A stretch of 64,000 nt of DNA from contig CASEAQ010000008.1 in the NCBI GenBank assembly GCA_949285735.1, positions 1 through 64,000 on the forward strand, given 5' to 3'. Origin of the DNA: an uncultured Bacteroidales bacterium. Its GTDB lineage: Bacteria > Bacteroidota > Bacteroidia > Bacteroidales > Muribaculaceae. Within the stretch, counting starts at the first letter, position 1. Every line of letters begins with the position of its first letter. Made by a program: the position numbers and the translations under genes. The notes beneath the pieces are model-generated. The model had not been told where the DNA came from. It made no database searches and saw only the letters and a program-made list of their open reading frames with translations. This document shows, one piece after another, positions 28,841 through 37,697 of this stretch.

Positions 28841-31399
28841 ATGAGAGATAAAATAATTTTTTGCTTGATAGCCTTGTTCACTGTGTTCAACGCAGCCGCT
28901 CAAAACACCGTGATAAAGGGCGTCGTGACCGACTCTGTTACTGGGGAGGGCCTGCCACATGCACCCTTGACAATCGAAGGTACAAGCCTTGGCACCACCA
29001 CCGACCTCGACGGCAATTTTGCCATCGCAGTCACTGCTGCCGACATAAAACTGCACGTGTCATACCTTGGCTACAATCCCAAGGTGGTGAAAGTCGTGGC
29101 AGGACAAACCAATACCCTCGAAATACACATGGTACCAAGCAGCTACACGCTGACCGAGGTAACAGTAACGCCTGGAAAGGAAAAATACAGCAAGCGCAAC
29201 AACCCCGCCGTGGAATTTGTGCGCAAAGTCATTGCCCTGCGCAAAGACAACTTGCCGCGCGACCGCGACTATTACAGCTATGACCATTACGAAAAGATTC
29301 TATTCGCCAAGAACGATTACACCTATAAGCCCAAAAAGAACGGCAAGAAGGGGAAATTCGACTTCCTCAACGAGTTTGTCGATACCCTCGACACTGGAAC
29401 GACAATACTTCCCGTCTCGGAGAAGGAAAAGTTTTCGACTGTAGTCTATCGCAAGTCGCCACGCTCCGAAAAGCGCGTGGTGAAAGGCTACAAGTCGTCG
29501 GGTGTGGACGAAATATTCTCAAGCGACGGCATACAAGAGGTGCTGGGCGAGGTGTTCCGCGAGGTTGACATATTCCAAAACGACATACAGCTCTTCATGC
29601 AACGCTTCGTCAGCCCACTGTCGAGCATCGGTCCCAACTTCTACAAATACTACCTGCTCGACACCGTGGAAGTGAACGGCAATAAGTGCATGGATCTCGG
29701 CTTTCGCCCGTTCACCTCCGAGGCATTCGGCTTCACGGGTCACCTGTATGTCACGCTCGACTCCACCTACTTCGTGCAACGCGCCGTGTTCAACGTTCCG
29801 CGCAACATCAACCTCAACTTCGTTTCGCGCCTCACCATCGAGCAGGAATTTGAACGCACCCCCGACGACAGCACCCGCATCATCACCAAAGACGACATAC
29901 GCGTCAACTTCAAGCTCACCGAGAACTCCAAGGGAATGTATGCCCGACGGCTCAACATATACAGCAACCACTCGTTCGACGAGCCGAAGCCCGAGTTGGC
30001 GCAATACTTCAAGGAGAAAGCCCCCGAAATCAACCTGCAAGACTACCAGAAGCAGAACGAGGACTTTTGGAGTGCACACCGCCCGCAAGAAGCCGAGCGA
30101 CGCAATCCCAACTCGATGGAAAAACTCATGGCGCGCCTCAACGAAGTGCCTGCCTACCGCATCACGACGAAAGCACTCTCAACCATCGTGTCGGGCTACC
30201 TACCCACACACCGCGATGAGGAGAAAAGCAAGTTTGACTTCGGACCCATGAACTCCACCATCAACAACAACACGCTCGAAGGCATGCGCTTCCGCATCGG
30301 AGGAACCACCACGCCGGCATTCAACCGCAATCTCTTCTTCGACGGATATGTGGCATACGGCGTAAAGGACAAGAAGGTGAAATACGATGCGCTGGTCGAA
30401 TACTCGTTCAACCCGCGCAAGGAATACCGCAAGGAGTATCCCATGCACTCGCTGCGCTTTGAATACATGTACGACATCAACAAGCTGGGCCAGCAATACG
30501 CATTCACCAGCAAAGACAACTTGATGTTGATGATACGCCGCAAGAAAGACCCGTATATCACCTACCTGCGCCGTGCCGAGCTGACATATACCCGCGAGCA
30601 CCACAACGGCATCTCCTACAATGCCATCGTGCGTAACCTGCGCGAATATGCCACCTCGAAAGCCACGTTCAACAACATCGGACCCGGCGGCACGCTCACG
30701 CCTGTCGATCACTACGACATGACGACGATGGAGCTGCGCTTCCGCTTTGCCAAGAACGAGAAATTCTACCAGACACGCAACCTGCGCATACCCATCACCT
30801 ACGATGCGTTCATCTTCAACATAAGCCACATAATGGCTTGGAAAAGTTTCCTCGGTTCCGACTACAACTACCAGCGCACCGACCTCAGTATGCAGAAGCG
30901 GTTCTGGTTTTCGGCATTCGGCTACATCGACATCATTGCCTCGGCAGGCAAGGTGTGGAGCAAAGTGCCCTATCCCTTGCTCATATTGCCAAATGCCAAC
31001 CTCACCTACACCATCCAGCCGGGAACATACAGCAACATGAACGCGCTGGAATTTATCAACGACGAATATGTGTCGTGGGATATAACCTACTACCTCAACG
31101 GCAACCTGCTCAACCGCATTCCACTCATCAAGAAGCTGAAGTGGAGGGAAGTGTTCTGCTTCAGGGGGCTGCTGGGCAACCTCACCGACAAGAACAATCC
31201 TGCCAAAGAGGGCGAAGGGCTGTTTGCATTCCCCACCGACACCTACGAGATGGGCAAAACGCCCTACATGGAAGCAAGCGTGGGCATCGAAAACATATTC
31301 AAGTTCCTGCGCATCGACTATGTGTGGCGTCTCACCTACCGTAACCACCCGAACATTCAAAACAGCGGTGTCAGAATGACGATGCACGTAACATTCTGA
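28841..31399 (+). CDS. DUF5686 family outer-membrane protein with carboxypeptidase-like regulatory domain
   Basis: 852 residues. A signal peptide (about 1-21) is followed by a CarbopepD_reg-like beta domain (about 24-105: VIKGVVTDSVTGEGLPHAPLTIEG to NTLEIHM), the module found at the start of many TonB-linked and envelope proteins. The remaining ~700 residues match the DUF5686 family, with long amphipathic strands at the C-terminus (LRIDYVWRLTYRNHP to MTMHVTF, ending in Phe), which suggests an outer-membrane beta-barrel. No enzyme motif is visible. The function of DUF5686 is not established. Confidence 0.88.
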   Translation: MRDKIIFCLIALFTVFNAAAQNTVIKGVVTDSVTGEGLPHAPLTIEGTSLGTTTDLDGNFAIAVTAADIKLHVSYLGYNPKVVKVVAGQTNTLEIHMVPSSYTLTEVTVTPGKEKYSKRNNPAVEFVRKVIALRKDNLPRDRDYYSYDHYEKILFAKNDYTYKPKKNGKKGKFDFLNEFVDTLDTGTTILPVSEKEKFSTVVYRKSPRSEKRVVKGYKSSGVDEIFSSDGIQEVLGEVFREVDIFQNDIQLFMQRFVSPLSSIGPNFYKYYLLDTVEVNGNKCMDLGFRPFTSEAFGFTGHLYVTLDSTYFVQRAVFNVPRNINLNFVSRLTIEQEFERTPDDSTRIITKDDIRVNFKLTENSKGMYARRLNIYSNHSFDEPKPELAQYFKEKAPEINLQDYQKQNEDFWSAHRPQEAERRNPNSMEKLMARLNEVPAYRITTKALSTIVSGYLPTHRDEEKSKFDFGPMNSTINNNTLEGMRFRIGGTTTPAFNRNLFFDGYVAYGVKDKKVKYDALVEYSFNPRKEYRKEYPMHSLRFEYMYDINKLGQQYAFTSKDNLMLMIRRKKDPYITYLRRAELTYTREHHNGISYNAIVRNLREYATSKATFNNIGPGGTLTPVDHYDMTTMELRFRFAKNEKFYQTRNLRIPITYDAFIFNISHIMAWKSFLGSDYNYQRTDLSMQKRFWFSAFGYIDIIASAGKVWSKVPYPLLILPNANLTYTIQPGTYSNMNALEFINDEYVSWDITYYLNGNLLNRIPLIKKLKWREVFCFRGLLGNLTDKNNPAKEGEGLFAFPTDTYEMGKTPYMEASVGIENIFKFLRIDYVWRLTYRNHPNIQNSGVRMTMHVTF

Positions 31400-31511
31400 C
31401 ACCCACCGCCCCCCGATACCAAAGCATTGCAGGGCACCAGTCCAAGGTTAGTTTTTTGAAAAATTTTCTACTTTTTTTAACCTAAAATAATCATGATAAC
31501 ATTTTTTTAAT

Positions 31512-31519
31512 TATATTTG
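31512..31519 (+). promoter_or_regulatory. -7 box upstream of the rod-like RNA
   Basis: TATATTTG matches TAnnTTTG exactly, in a very AT-rich stretch. Transcription would start near 31526, about 50 nt before the first paired arm of the structured region and 340 nt before the next start codon. No TTTG is found at the expected -33 place. Confidence 0.45.
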
Positions 31520-31574
31520 CAAAAAAAGTCTGAGTCGCATCGAAGAGTCGATTTTCTCGGATTCACATATCGTT

Positions 31575-31805
31575 AAAGAAGGTGTTATTGAAATTGTCTT
31601 CTGTATTCAAACTTGGCGGTTTACAATGCAGTGAGGATAATTGACAATAGCACCTACATCAATTGCAAGTGTCCTGCTCAATTTTTATCGAGGGGCAAAC
31701 ATATTGTGCAATGTGGTGTGGGGGGCTGTTGTTTTATCTACTGCATAGGTACGCCAAGACCTGAATACAAGATAAAACGCGATACAACCTCCACACCTCT
31801 TCTTT
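31575..31805 (+). ncRNA. Long rod-like structured RNA or 5' leader, family unknown
   Basis: A chain of complementary arms folds this ~230-nt stretch into one imperfect rod. From outside in: 31575-31585 with 31793-31805, 31602-31609 with 31762-31769, 31612-31618 with 31752-31758, 31622-31624 with 31749-31751, 31626-31632 with 31740-31746, 31643-31650 with 31725-31732 (one G-U pair), and ATTGCA with TGCAAT near the apex. It lies in the 460-nt gap before the large T9SS gene. It has no open frame of note and no clear terminator before the coding start, so a 5' leader is as likely as a separate RNA. The size and shape recall 6S RNA, but I see no large central bubble. Confidence 0.55.
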
Positions 31806-31861
31806 TGTATTGTTAACCGTTCTATTGGGAGGCTGAAGAACACACATTAGTACTTTTGACT

Positions 31862-34800
31862 ATGGCGAAACTGAAAATTGCAGCATGGCTGCTCGCCTAT
31901 TTTCTTTGCGGGATAGCCGGCAGTGTAACACTTCGAGGGCAGACAATCGACAACTTCCCCTACAACCTCGCGCCCAATGCCGACGGGTGGACAATCTATT
32001 ATGGCGAATGGGGCGACAACGAAAACATCATTACCAACAACTCCGGCATGATCGAGCTTCGATCGCCGCAAATCGACCTCACCAACGGAGGCGGAGGAGA
32101 ATTGCTGCTCGAAGTTGGCATTGGAGAGTCGATTCTTGGAACTAAAGGAATAATCTTTACAGCCTATGGCAGCGATGAGAGCGTAATATTCTCAGCCGAG
32201 ACACAGCCGCTCGACCTCACCCGCGACAACGAATGCTACCTATATCCGCTCCCCGAGGAGGTGAAAAGCGTACACATCATAGTGGGCGGCTTCGATGCTG
32301 CAACTTCGATAAAGTCGCTGACGATTCGCAGCGACGGTTACCACGGCTCGACGACTGGCAACACCTTCACGCTGCCAAGCAGCGACATTGCCGCTGGCGA
32401 AGAGAGATACTACTGGCTGCCGAAAGTTGCCGACGTAACAACTTCCCTCTCAACAAAAGCCTCGTTCGAGATTCAGGCTTCGGGCAACCATGAAATCTAT
32501 TTTGTGGAGCGATTCACCGACTATACAATAAAAGAAACGCTCATCAACAGCACGGGCGGAAGTGGCGCAAGGGTGCTTCTCGAACCGTTCCGTGCAACGG
32601 GCATCATGGGGTTCAAGGTTAAAGCCAACGCCGCCGCCACGCCCGACATCACCATCGACAACTACCGTATTGAATCGCTCGGCGAGAATGCCAATATGCA
32701 ACACGACCTCGCCTATTGGTACGACATGGACAACGATGGCATGATGGAATTTTCCATTGGCGGCAAGGGAAAGGTCTTCGACGTGCAAAGGGGCTTCTAC
32801 AAGATAGCCAGCGGCGAACCGGCAAAATATGCCGACTACCCCGAAAACGCCGCAATCCTGAAGCCGCAGAATATCGACAACAACGGCATCATCGACTTTG
32901 TTGATACCGGCAACAACGGAACAGTGTATATCGACGGCACACAAGCCGTCGAACTGTCAAGCTCCGACCTCGGCGGCAGCATGATTGTATGCGACTACGA
33001 CAACGACGGACTTGCCGACTTCCTGCTCGACGACAACACTGTGGCTGTGCAGCTGCACGACGGCTCGTTCCAAATGCGCCATTATGAAACCTACACCCAA
33101 GCCGAATACCTCAACCGCGACAAGACGAGCAGCGAATGGGCGCCCACCTACAACAATTCGAGCAACATCGTTTCGAGCAGCTTCGGCGATGCCTTCCTTA
33201 GTGGCGAAGATATGTTCATCGGCAGCGGCAACGGCTCATACGGCGACAGCATGGGTGCTGCGACAGCCAACATCGACTTCGACAAGGACGGAATGCCCGA
33301 CATCATCAACACCGCGACGGGCAACGTGATGCTGTATGTGGGCAACGACAAATATGTGACGTTGCCAATGGGCGGCAGCATCTGCTTCCGTGACCTGAAC
33401 GGCGACCAGCAGACCGACTATATCGTGTATGAACCCGAAACGCGCACCGTGGCTGCCCACTTGTGCCATGCCGACGGCAGCAAGACCAGCCAACAGTTGA
33501 TGAGCAACATGAGCATGGACTTCAATATGTGGTGCTACGACTTCGACCGTGACGGCGACATCGACGTGCTGCTGCCATTCAGCTACATCGAGTCGAACGG
33601 TGCCACATTCCTCGTGCTGATGGAAAACGACGGCTCGGGCAAATTCAAGATGCACGAAACGGCATTCGACGAGAAAATCACCTTCACCGACTGTGCCGAC
33701 ATCGACGGCGATGGCTACCTCGACGTGATTGCCGTGTATTCCGACCTCGACGACACGTCGGACTATTACAGGGTGTTCATGATAAAGGGTGGTGCCAACT
33801 TCAAGTTTGAACTGAGTCAACTCGTCGAACTCGAAAAGAAAGCCACCAGTTCATACTACCTTTCCAGCAATGCCAATGTCGCCGACATCGACGGTGACGG
33901 CTACTTCGAACTGCTGACTGCCTGCACGACAACCAATGGAAGCCAATACCGCGAAGAATCTATTCCGCTGTCGCAGGTGTATGAAATAACCCGTTTGCTC
34001 GACAACGTAAAGGTCAACAACGCCCCACGGCAGCCAAACCCGCCGACTTGCATATATGAAGCGGCAACAGGCTTGCTGAAAGTGAGCTGGCAGCAGGGCG
34101 AAGATGCCGAATCGTCGCCAGCCGACCTCACCTACGCCCTGCGCATAGGCACATCGCCGGGCAAGGGCGACATCTTCTATGCCCATGCCACTGCCGACGG
34201 TACTCGTCTTAACCTGATGGACGGCAACATGGGGCATGCGCTCGACCACGTTTTTGACGCATCGGGGTGGAATGCCGGCAAATACTACATAGCCTTACAG
34301 GCAATCGACCCGATGCACAAGGGGTCGGCATGGTCGCAAGAGGCTGTGTTTGAGAAAAAGCAGCTCAACGCCCATTTCATTCTCACCGACGAGCGCACCG
34401 TGTGCGACACCATCACTCTCGCCTTGAAGGGCGGCAAAAATGCCTCGCTCGAATATGACTGGAATCTCGACGGAGGGGAAATTGTTTCACAGAATGCCGA
34501 CGGCTCGACACTCAAAATCAGGTTTGCCTCGCCAGGCGAAAAACGCATCACCCTGCAAGTGTCCGACGGAAGCGGCAACATGGCATCGACCGACAAGCAG
34601 CTATACATCAGCGCCAACAAAATTGCCTACGACACCGTTGCATTAGACCCTGCCGAAACCAAGATATGGGGAACTATCGACATGGACGGCGACGGAGTGC
34701 CCGAGTTGCTCACTGGCAACGGCGTATATGAAAACACGGGCAAAGAGAAATACGTCAAGCTGAGGAAGATATACAACACCAACCTCGAATTTCAGCCAAA

Positions 34801-37612
34801 GAGGACACTGGTAGCCGACATCGACATGGACGGAATGCCCGACGTGGCAGAACTGGCAGACAGGAGCGACCAATACAGGCTTATGCTCAACCAAGGCGAC
34901 AAGACTCTTGCCGTTGAAAGCCACACGGGAATGGAACTGCGCAGCAATTCCATTACGTGCCTCACTCGTGCCGACTTCAACAACGACGGCTACATCGATT
35001 ACTCGTATGCGTTGCTGAACAGCGGCGACTACCTGAATTTCACCGCAGCCGACATTGAGCAGCGTGACAAGTGCCACATCGCTGATGTTGACAGAGACGG
35101 CTTCTTCGACGTGGTGTGGGCTACCTGCGAGGGAGGCAATGTCGTTGTGGCTATAAACAACGGCAATGGCAATTTCACCGAGACAAGCATTCCCATCACA
35201 ATCGCCGACTTCCCCGGCTCGACATTCAGCATATTGGCAGTTGCCGACATCGACAACAATGGTTTCCCCGACGTTGTGATGATGATGAACGACATGACTG
35301 CCGCCGTCTTGTTCAACGACCGCAACCAGTCGTTCAACAAAATACTCAAATTGTCGTTGCCAAGGGAAATGGACGTGTTGACAGCAAACTGCATCGACCT
35401 CGACAACAACGGCGTACCCGACATATTGCTGCACGACTACTATGGCAACTATGGCAACGGCGCACTGCGAGCCATTTACATGGAGAGCGACTTGAGCTAT
35501 ACCGTGTCGGAGGTGTTCACCGGCGGACCGAATAGCGGCATAACAGTCTTTATCGATTACAACAACGACGACACGCCCGACTTCGACACCCTCGACGACT
35601 ACAGCTACAACGGCATCTATTACAGCAACCACACGACAACTCCCAACTCGCGCCCCGCTGCCCCAGGCAACGTGCGTGGAGCGCAAGACGAGAATTTCGT
35701 GACCCTGCAATGGGATGCCGCCACCGATGCCGAAACGCCGGCAACGCAGATGCGCTACAACATAAGCGTGAAACGGAAAGGAGCAAGCGGCGAAGGGGCA
35801 TACGTCATCTCGCCCATGAACTGCGACAATGCCGATGCCGCCATATTGCCGCTATACGCCTACCCCTCGGCGACCACCTACCGAATACCCGTTTCGGCGA
35901 TTCCCGCCGGCGACTATGAAGTGAGAGTACAGGCAATCGACGCATGGAACGCCACATCGCCATTCTCTGCCACCTATGCGCTGCACGTCGATGCCAATCC
36001 GCAAATGCAAGTTGCCACCACCATTCACGCCGATATGCCCACGGTGGTAACCTACACGGGCAATGCAAGCACGTCGGGGCTGGAATGGAACTGGGATGGC
36101 GGCACGCTGCTAAGCCATGAGGGGAACCGCTACACCGTGGTTTGGGCTGAAGCCGGCGACAAGCAGATTTCAGTCACCTCCGACGGTGCCACTTCCACCG
36201 TCAGCGTGACAGTGCTGCCAGCAATAGATGCCACATTTGCCATTGCCGCCAACACACTTGCAGGAGCTGCAACACCAATCACCGTGCCGCAGGGTGCCGA
36301 CTACCGATATGGCTGGACAATAAGCACTGATGGCGGCAACAACTTTGGCAGCATCGAAGAGTATGCGAGCGTGACTGCCACCGACGCCAATGCACGGTGC
36401 AACATCACCTTCAAGGCTGTCGGCAACTACATCTTGCGGCTCACCGTCACGTCGGGCAATTGCAGCGTGGCAAGCGAACGGCAAGTGACCGTGGCAGATG
36501 CCCACGACTATGTGGCAATCGACTTGGTGAGGACAAACAACGACTTGGGCAAACATGAAATCTCGTGGACGGCAAGCGAGGCGATGCCAAGCTACTTCAG
36601 CAACATCGTCGTTTACAAGGAAAGCAGCCGCTACAACGACTTTGTGGAGATTGCCACAGTGCCCGTTTCGGCTGGCTCATACATCGACGACAGTTCCAAT
36701 CCGGCGGTTTGCGCCTCGCGCTACTGCATAGCCGTAACCACCAAAGATGGCATGGTTTCGCCACTCGGCGAGCCGCACAAGAGTGTGCACGTCATGCTCG
36801 GCAAGGCTGCCAGCAACGGCTGGAACGTTATGTGGAGCCAATATGAAGGTGCCACGGTAGAAACTTTCCGCATATGGCGCGGCACATCGCCCAGCAACAT
36901 GGAGGTGATAGCCGAAGTGGCTGGCAGTGCCAACTCATACGCCGACCTCAACGCCCCTGACGGAACGCTTTACTATGCGCTCGACTTCAGCATCAGGCAC
37001 GAAGCCACTGCCCGCCGCTCAGCCGCCTTGCGCAGCAACGCAGCAAGCAGCATAATGTCGAACGTGATAAGCACCGACGACGCTATGGAGATGATTTATG
37101 CCGAGTGGATAACCATCGCCACACCGCAGGAGGGCGATACGTCATCGGCTGCCATGCAGTTGTTTGCCACTGTCTATCCGTTGAATGCCACATTCCGCAA
37201 TGTCAACTGGAGCATAACCGAAGGGGGCGACATAGCCTCGATTGATGCAAACGGGCTGCTCGTGGCTACGGGCTCAGGCAACGTGGTTGTGAGGGCTACG
37301 GCTTCCGACGGCTCGGGCACGTATGCCGAAAAGCGCATCACGGTAACAAGCTCGATACACGACGCTATCGAAACAGGCGATATGCAATTGTCGATATACC
37401 CCGTTCCTGCGACCGACGTGCTTAACGTGGCTGGGCTGTCGGGAGGCAGAAACCGCATCACCGTCTATAACCTGTGGGGGCAGATGATGCACCGCGAGGA
37501 AACTTCAGCCAGCTCGGTGTCTATCCCATGCAGCGCATATCCGTCGGGGATATACATCATAAAAGTCGAAAACGACAAGGCTGCCATGACACTCAAATTC
37601 ACCAAGAATTGA
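31862..37612 (+). CDS. Very large secreted FG-GAP/VCBS repeat protein with T9SS sorting domain
   Basis: About 1,917 residues. A signal peptide (MAKLKIAAWLLAYFLCGIAG) is followed by two blocks of FG-GAP/VCBS-like repeats (about 270-700 and 930-1250). Their calcium-loop motifs recur, for example DNDGMMEF, DFDRDGDIDVLL, DIDGDGYLDVI and DIDNNGFPDVV. Between and after these are fibronectin III-like and PKD-like modules, then a Big_2-like domain (about 1745-1830). The end is a type A T9SS sorting domain (YPVPATDVLNV to GIYIIKVENDKAAMTLKFTKN). It should be exported through the outer membrane and anchored or released at the surface. A TTG two codons upstream (31856) is also in frame; ATG 31862 is preferred. 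No catalytic site is visible, so an adhesin or scaffold role is likely. Confidence 0.9.
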   Translation: MAKLKIAAWLLAYFLCGIAGSVTLRGQTIDNFPYNLAPNADGWTIYYGEWGDNENIITNNSGMIELRSPQIDLTNGGGGELLLEVGIGESILGTKGIIFTAYGSDESVIFSAETQPLDLTRDNECYLYPLPEEVKSVHIIVGGFDAATSIKSLTIRSDGYHGSTTGNTFTLPSSDIAAGEERYYWLPKVADVTTSLSTKASFEIQASGNHEIYFVERFTDYTIKETLINSTGGSGARVLLEPFRATGIMGFKVKANAAATPDITIDNYRIESLGENANMQHDLAYWYDMDNDGMMEFSIGGKGKVFDVQRGFYKIASGEPAKYADYPENAAILKPQNIDNNGIIDFVDTGNNGTVYIDGTQAVELSSSDLGGSMIVCDYDNDGLADFLLDDNTVAVQLHDGSFQMRHYETYTQAEYLNRDKTSSEWAPTYNNSSNIVSSSFGDAFLSGEDMFIGSGNGSYGDSMGAATANIDFDKDGMPDIINTATGNVMLYVGNDKYVTLPMGGSICFRDLNGDQQTDYIVYEPETRTVAAHLCHADGSKTSQQLMSNMSMDFNMWCYDFDRDGDIDVLLPFSYIESNGATFLVLMENDGSGKFKMHETAFDEKITFTDCADIDGDGYLDVIAVYSDLDDTSDYYRVFMIKGGANFKFELSQLVELEKKATSSYYLSSNANVADIDGDGYFELLTACTTTNGSQYREESIPLSQVYEITRLLDNVKVNNAPRQPNPPTCIYEAATGLLKVSWQQGEDAESSPADLTYALRIGTSPGKGDIFYAHATADGTRLNLMDGNMGHALDHVFDASGWNAGKYYIALQAIDPMHKGSAWSQEAVFEKKQLNAHFILTDERTVCDTITLALKGGKNASLEYDWNLDGGEIVSQNADGSTLKIRFASPGEKRITLQVSDGSGNMASTDKQLYISANKIAYDTVALDPAETKIWGTIDMDGDGVPELLTGNGVYENTGKEKYVKLRKIYNTNLEFQPKRTLVADIDMDGMPDVAELADRSDQYRLMLNQGDKTLAVESHTGMELRSNSITCLTRADFNNDGYIDYSYALLNSGDYLNFTAADIEQRDKCHIADVDRDGFFDVVWATCEGGNVVVAINNGNGNFTETSIPITIADFPGSTFSILAVADIDNNGFPDVVMMMNDMTAAVLFNDRNQSFNKILKLSLPREMDVLTANCIDLDNNGVPDILLHDYYGNYGNGALRAIYMESDLSYTVSEVFTGGPNSGITVFIDYNNDDTPDFDTLDDYSYNGIYYSNHTTTPNSRPAAPGNVRGAQDENFVTLQWDAATDAETPATQMRYNISVKRKGASGEGAYVISPMNCDNADAAILPLYAYPSATTYRIPVSAIPAGDYEVRVQAIDAWNATSPFSATYALHVDANPQMQVATTIHADMPTVVTYTGNASTSGLEWNWDGGTLLSHEGNRYTVVWAEAGDKQISVTSDGATSTVSVTVLPAIDATFAIAANTLAGAATPITVPQGADYRYGWTISTDGGNNFGSIEEYASVTATDANARCNITFKAVGNYILRLTVTSGNCSVASERQVTVADAHDYVAIDLVRTNNDLGKHEISWTASEAMPSYFSNIVVYKESSRYNDFVEIATVPVSAGSYIDDSSNPAVCASRYCIAVTTKDGMVSPLGEPHKSVHVMLGKAASNGWNVMWSQYEGATVETFRIWRGTSPSNMEVIAEVAGSANSYADLNAPDGTLYYALDFSIRHEATARRSAALRSNAASSIMSNVISTDDAMEMIYAEWITIATPQEGDTSSAAMQLFATVYPLNATFRNVNWSITEGGDIASIDANGLLVATGSGNVVVRATASDGSGTYAEKRITVTSSIHDAIETGDMQLSIYPVPATDVLNVAGLSGGRNRITVYNLWGQMMHREETSASSVSIPCSAYPSGIYIIKVENDKAAMTLKFTKN

Positions 37613-37640
37613 CCGCCGCCTCCACATCCGGGGGCAACAA

Positions 37641-37677
37641 AAAAGGCGCACGGCTCTGAGCGAACCGTGCGCCTTTT
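37641..37677. terminator. Bidirectional terminator
   Basis: AAAAGGCGCACGG (37641-37653) pairs with CCGTGCGCCTTTT (37665-37677) around an 11-nt loop, between the convergent T9SS gene and the transglutaminase gene. T-runs are present in both directions. Confidence 0.85.
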
Positions 37678-37697
37678 GCTTTATATTCCCTTTTACT

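Noticed and set aside
31575..31805. Calling the rod-like RNA a 6S RNA gene outright
   Set aside because: Length and shape are similar, but I see no large central bubble and cannot run a covariance search, so it is left unassigned.
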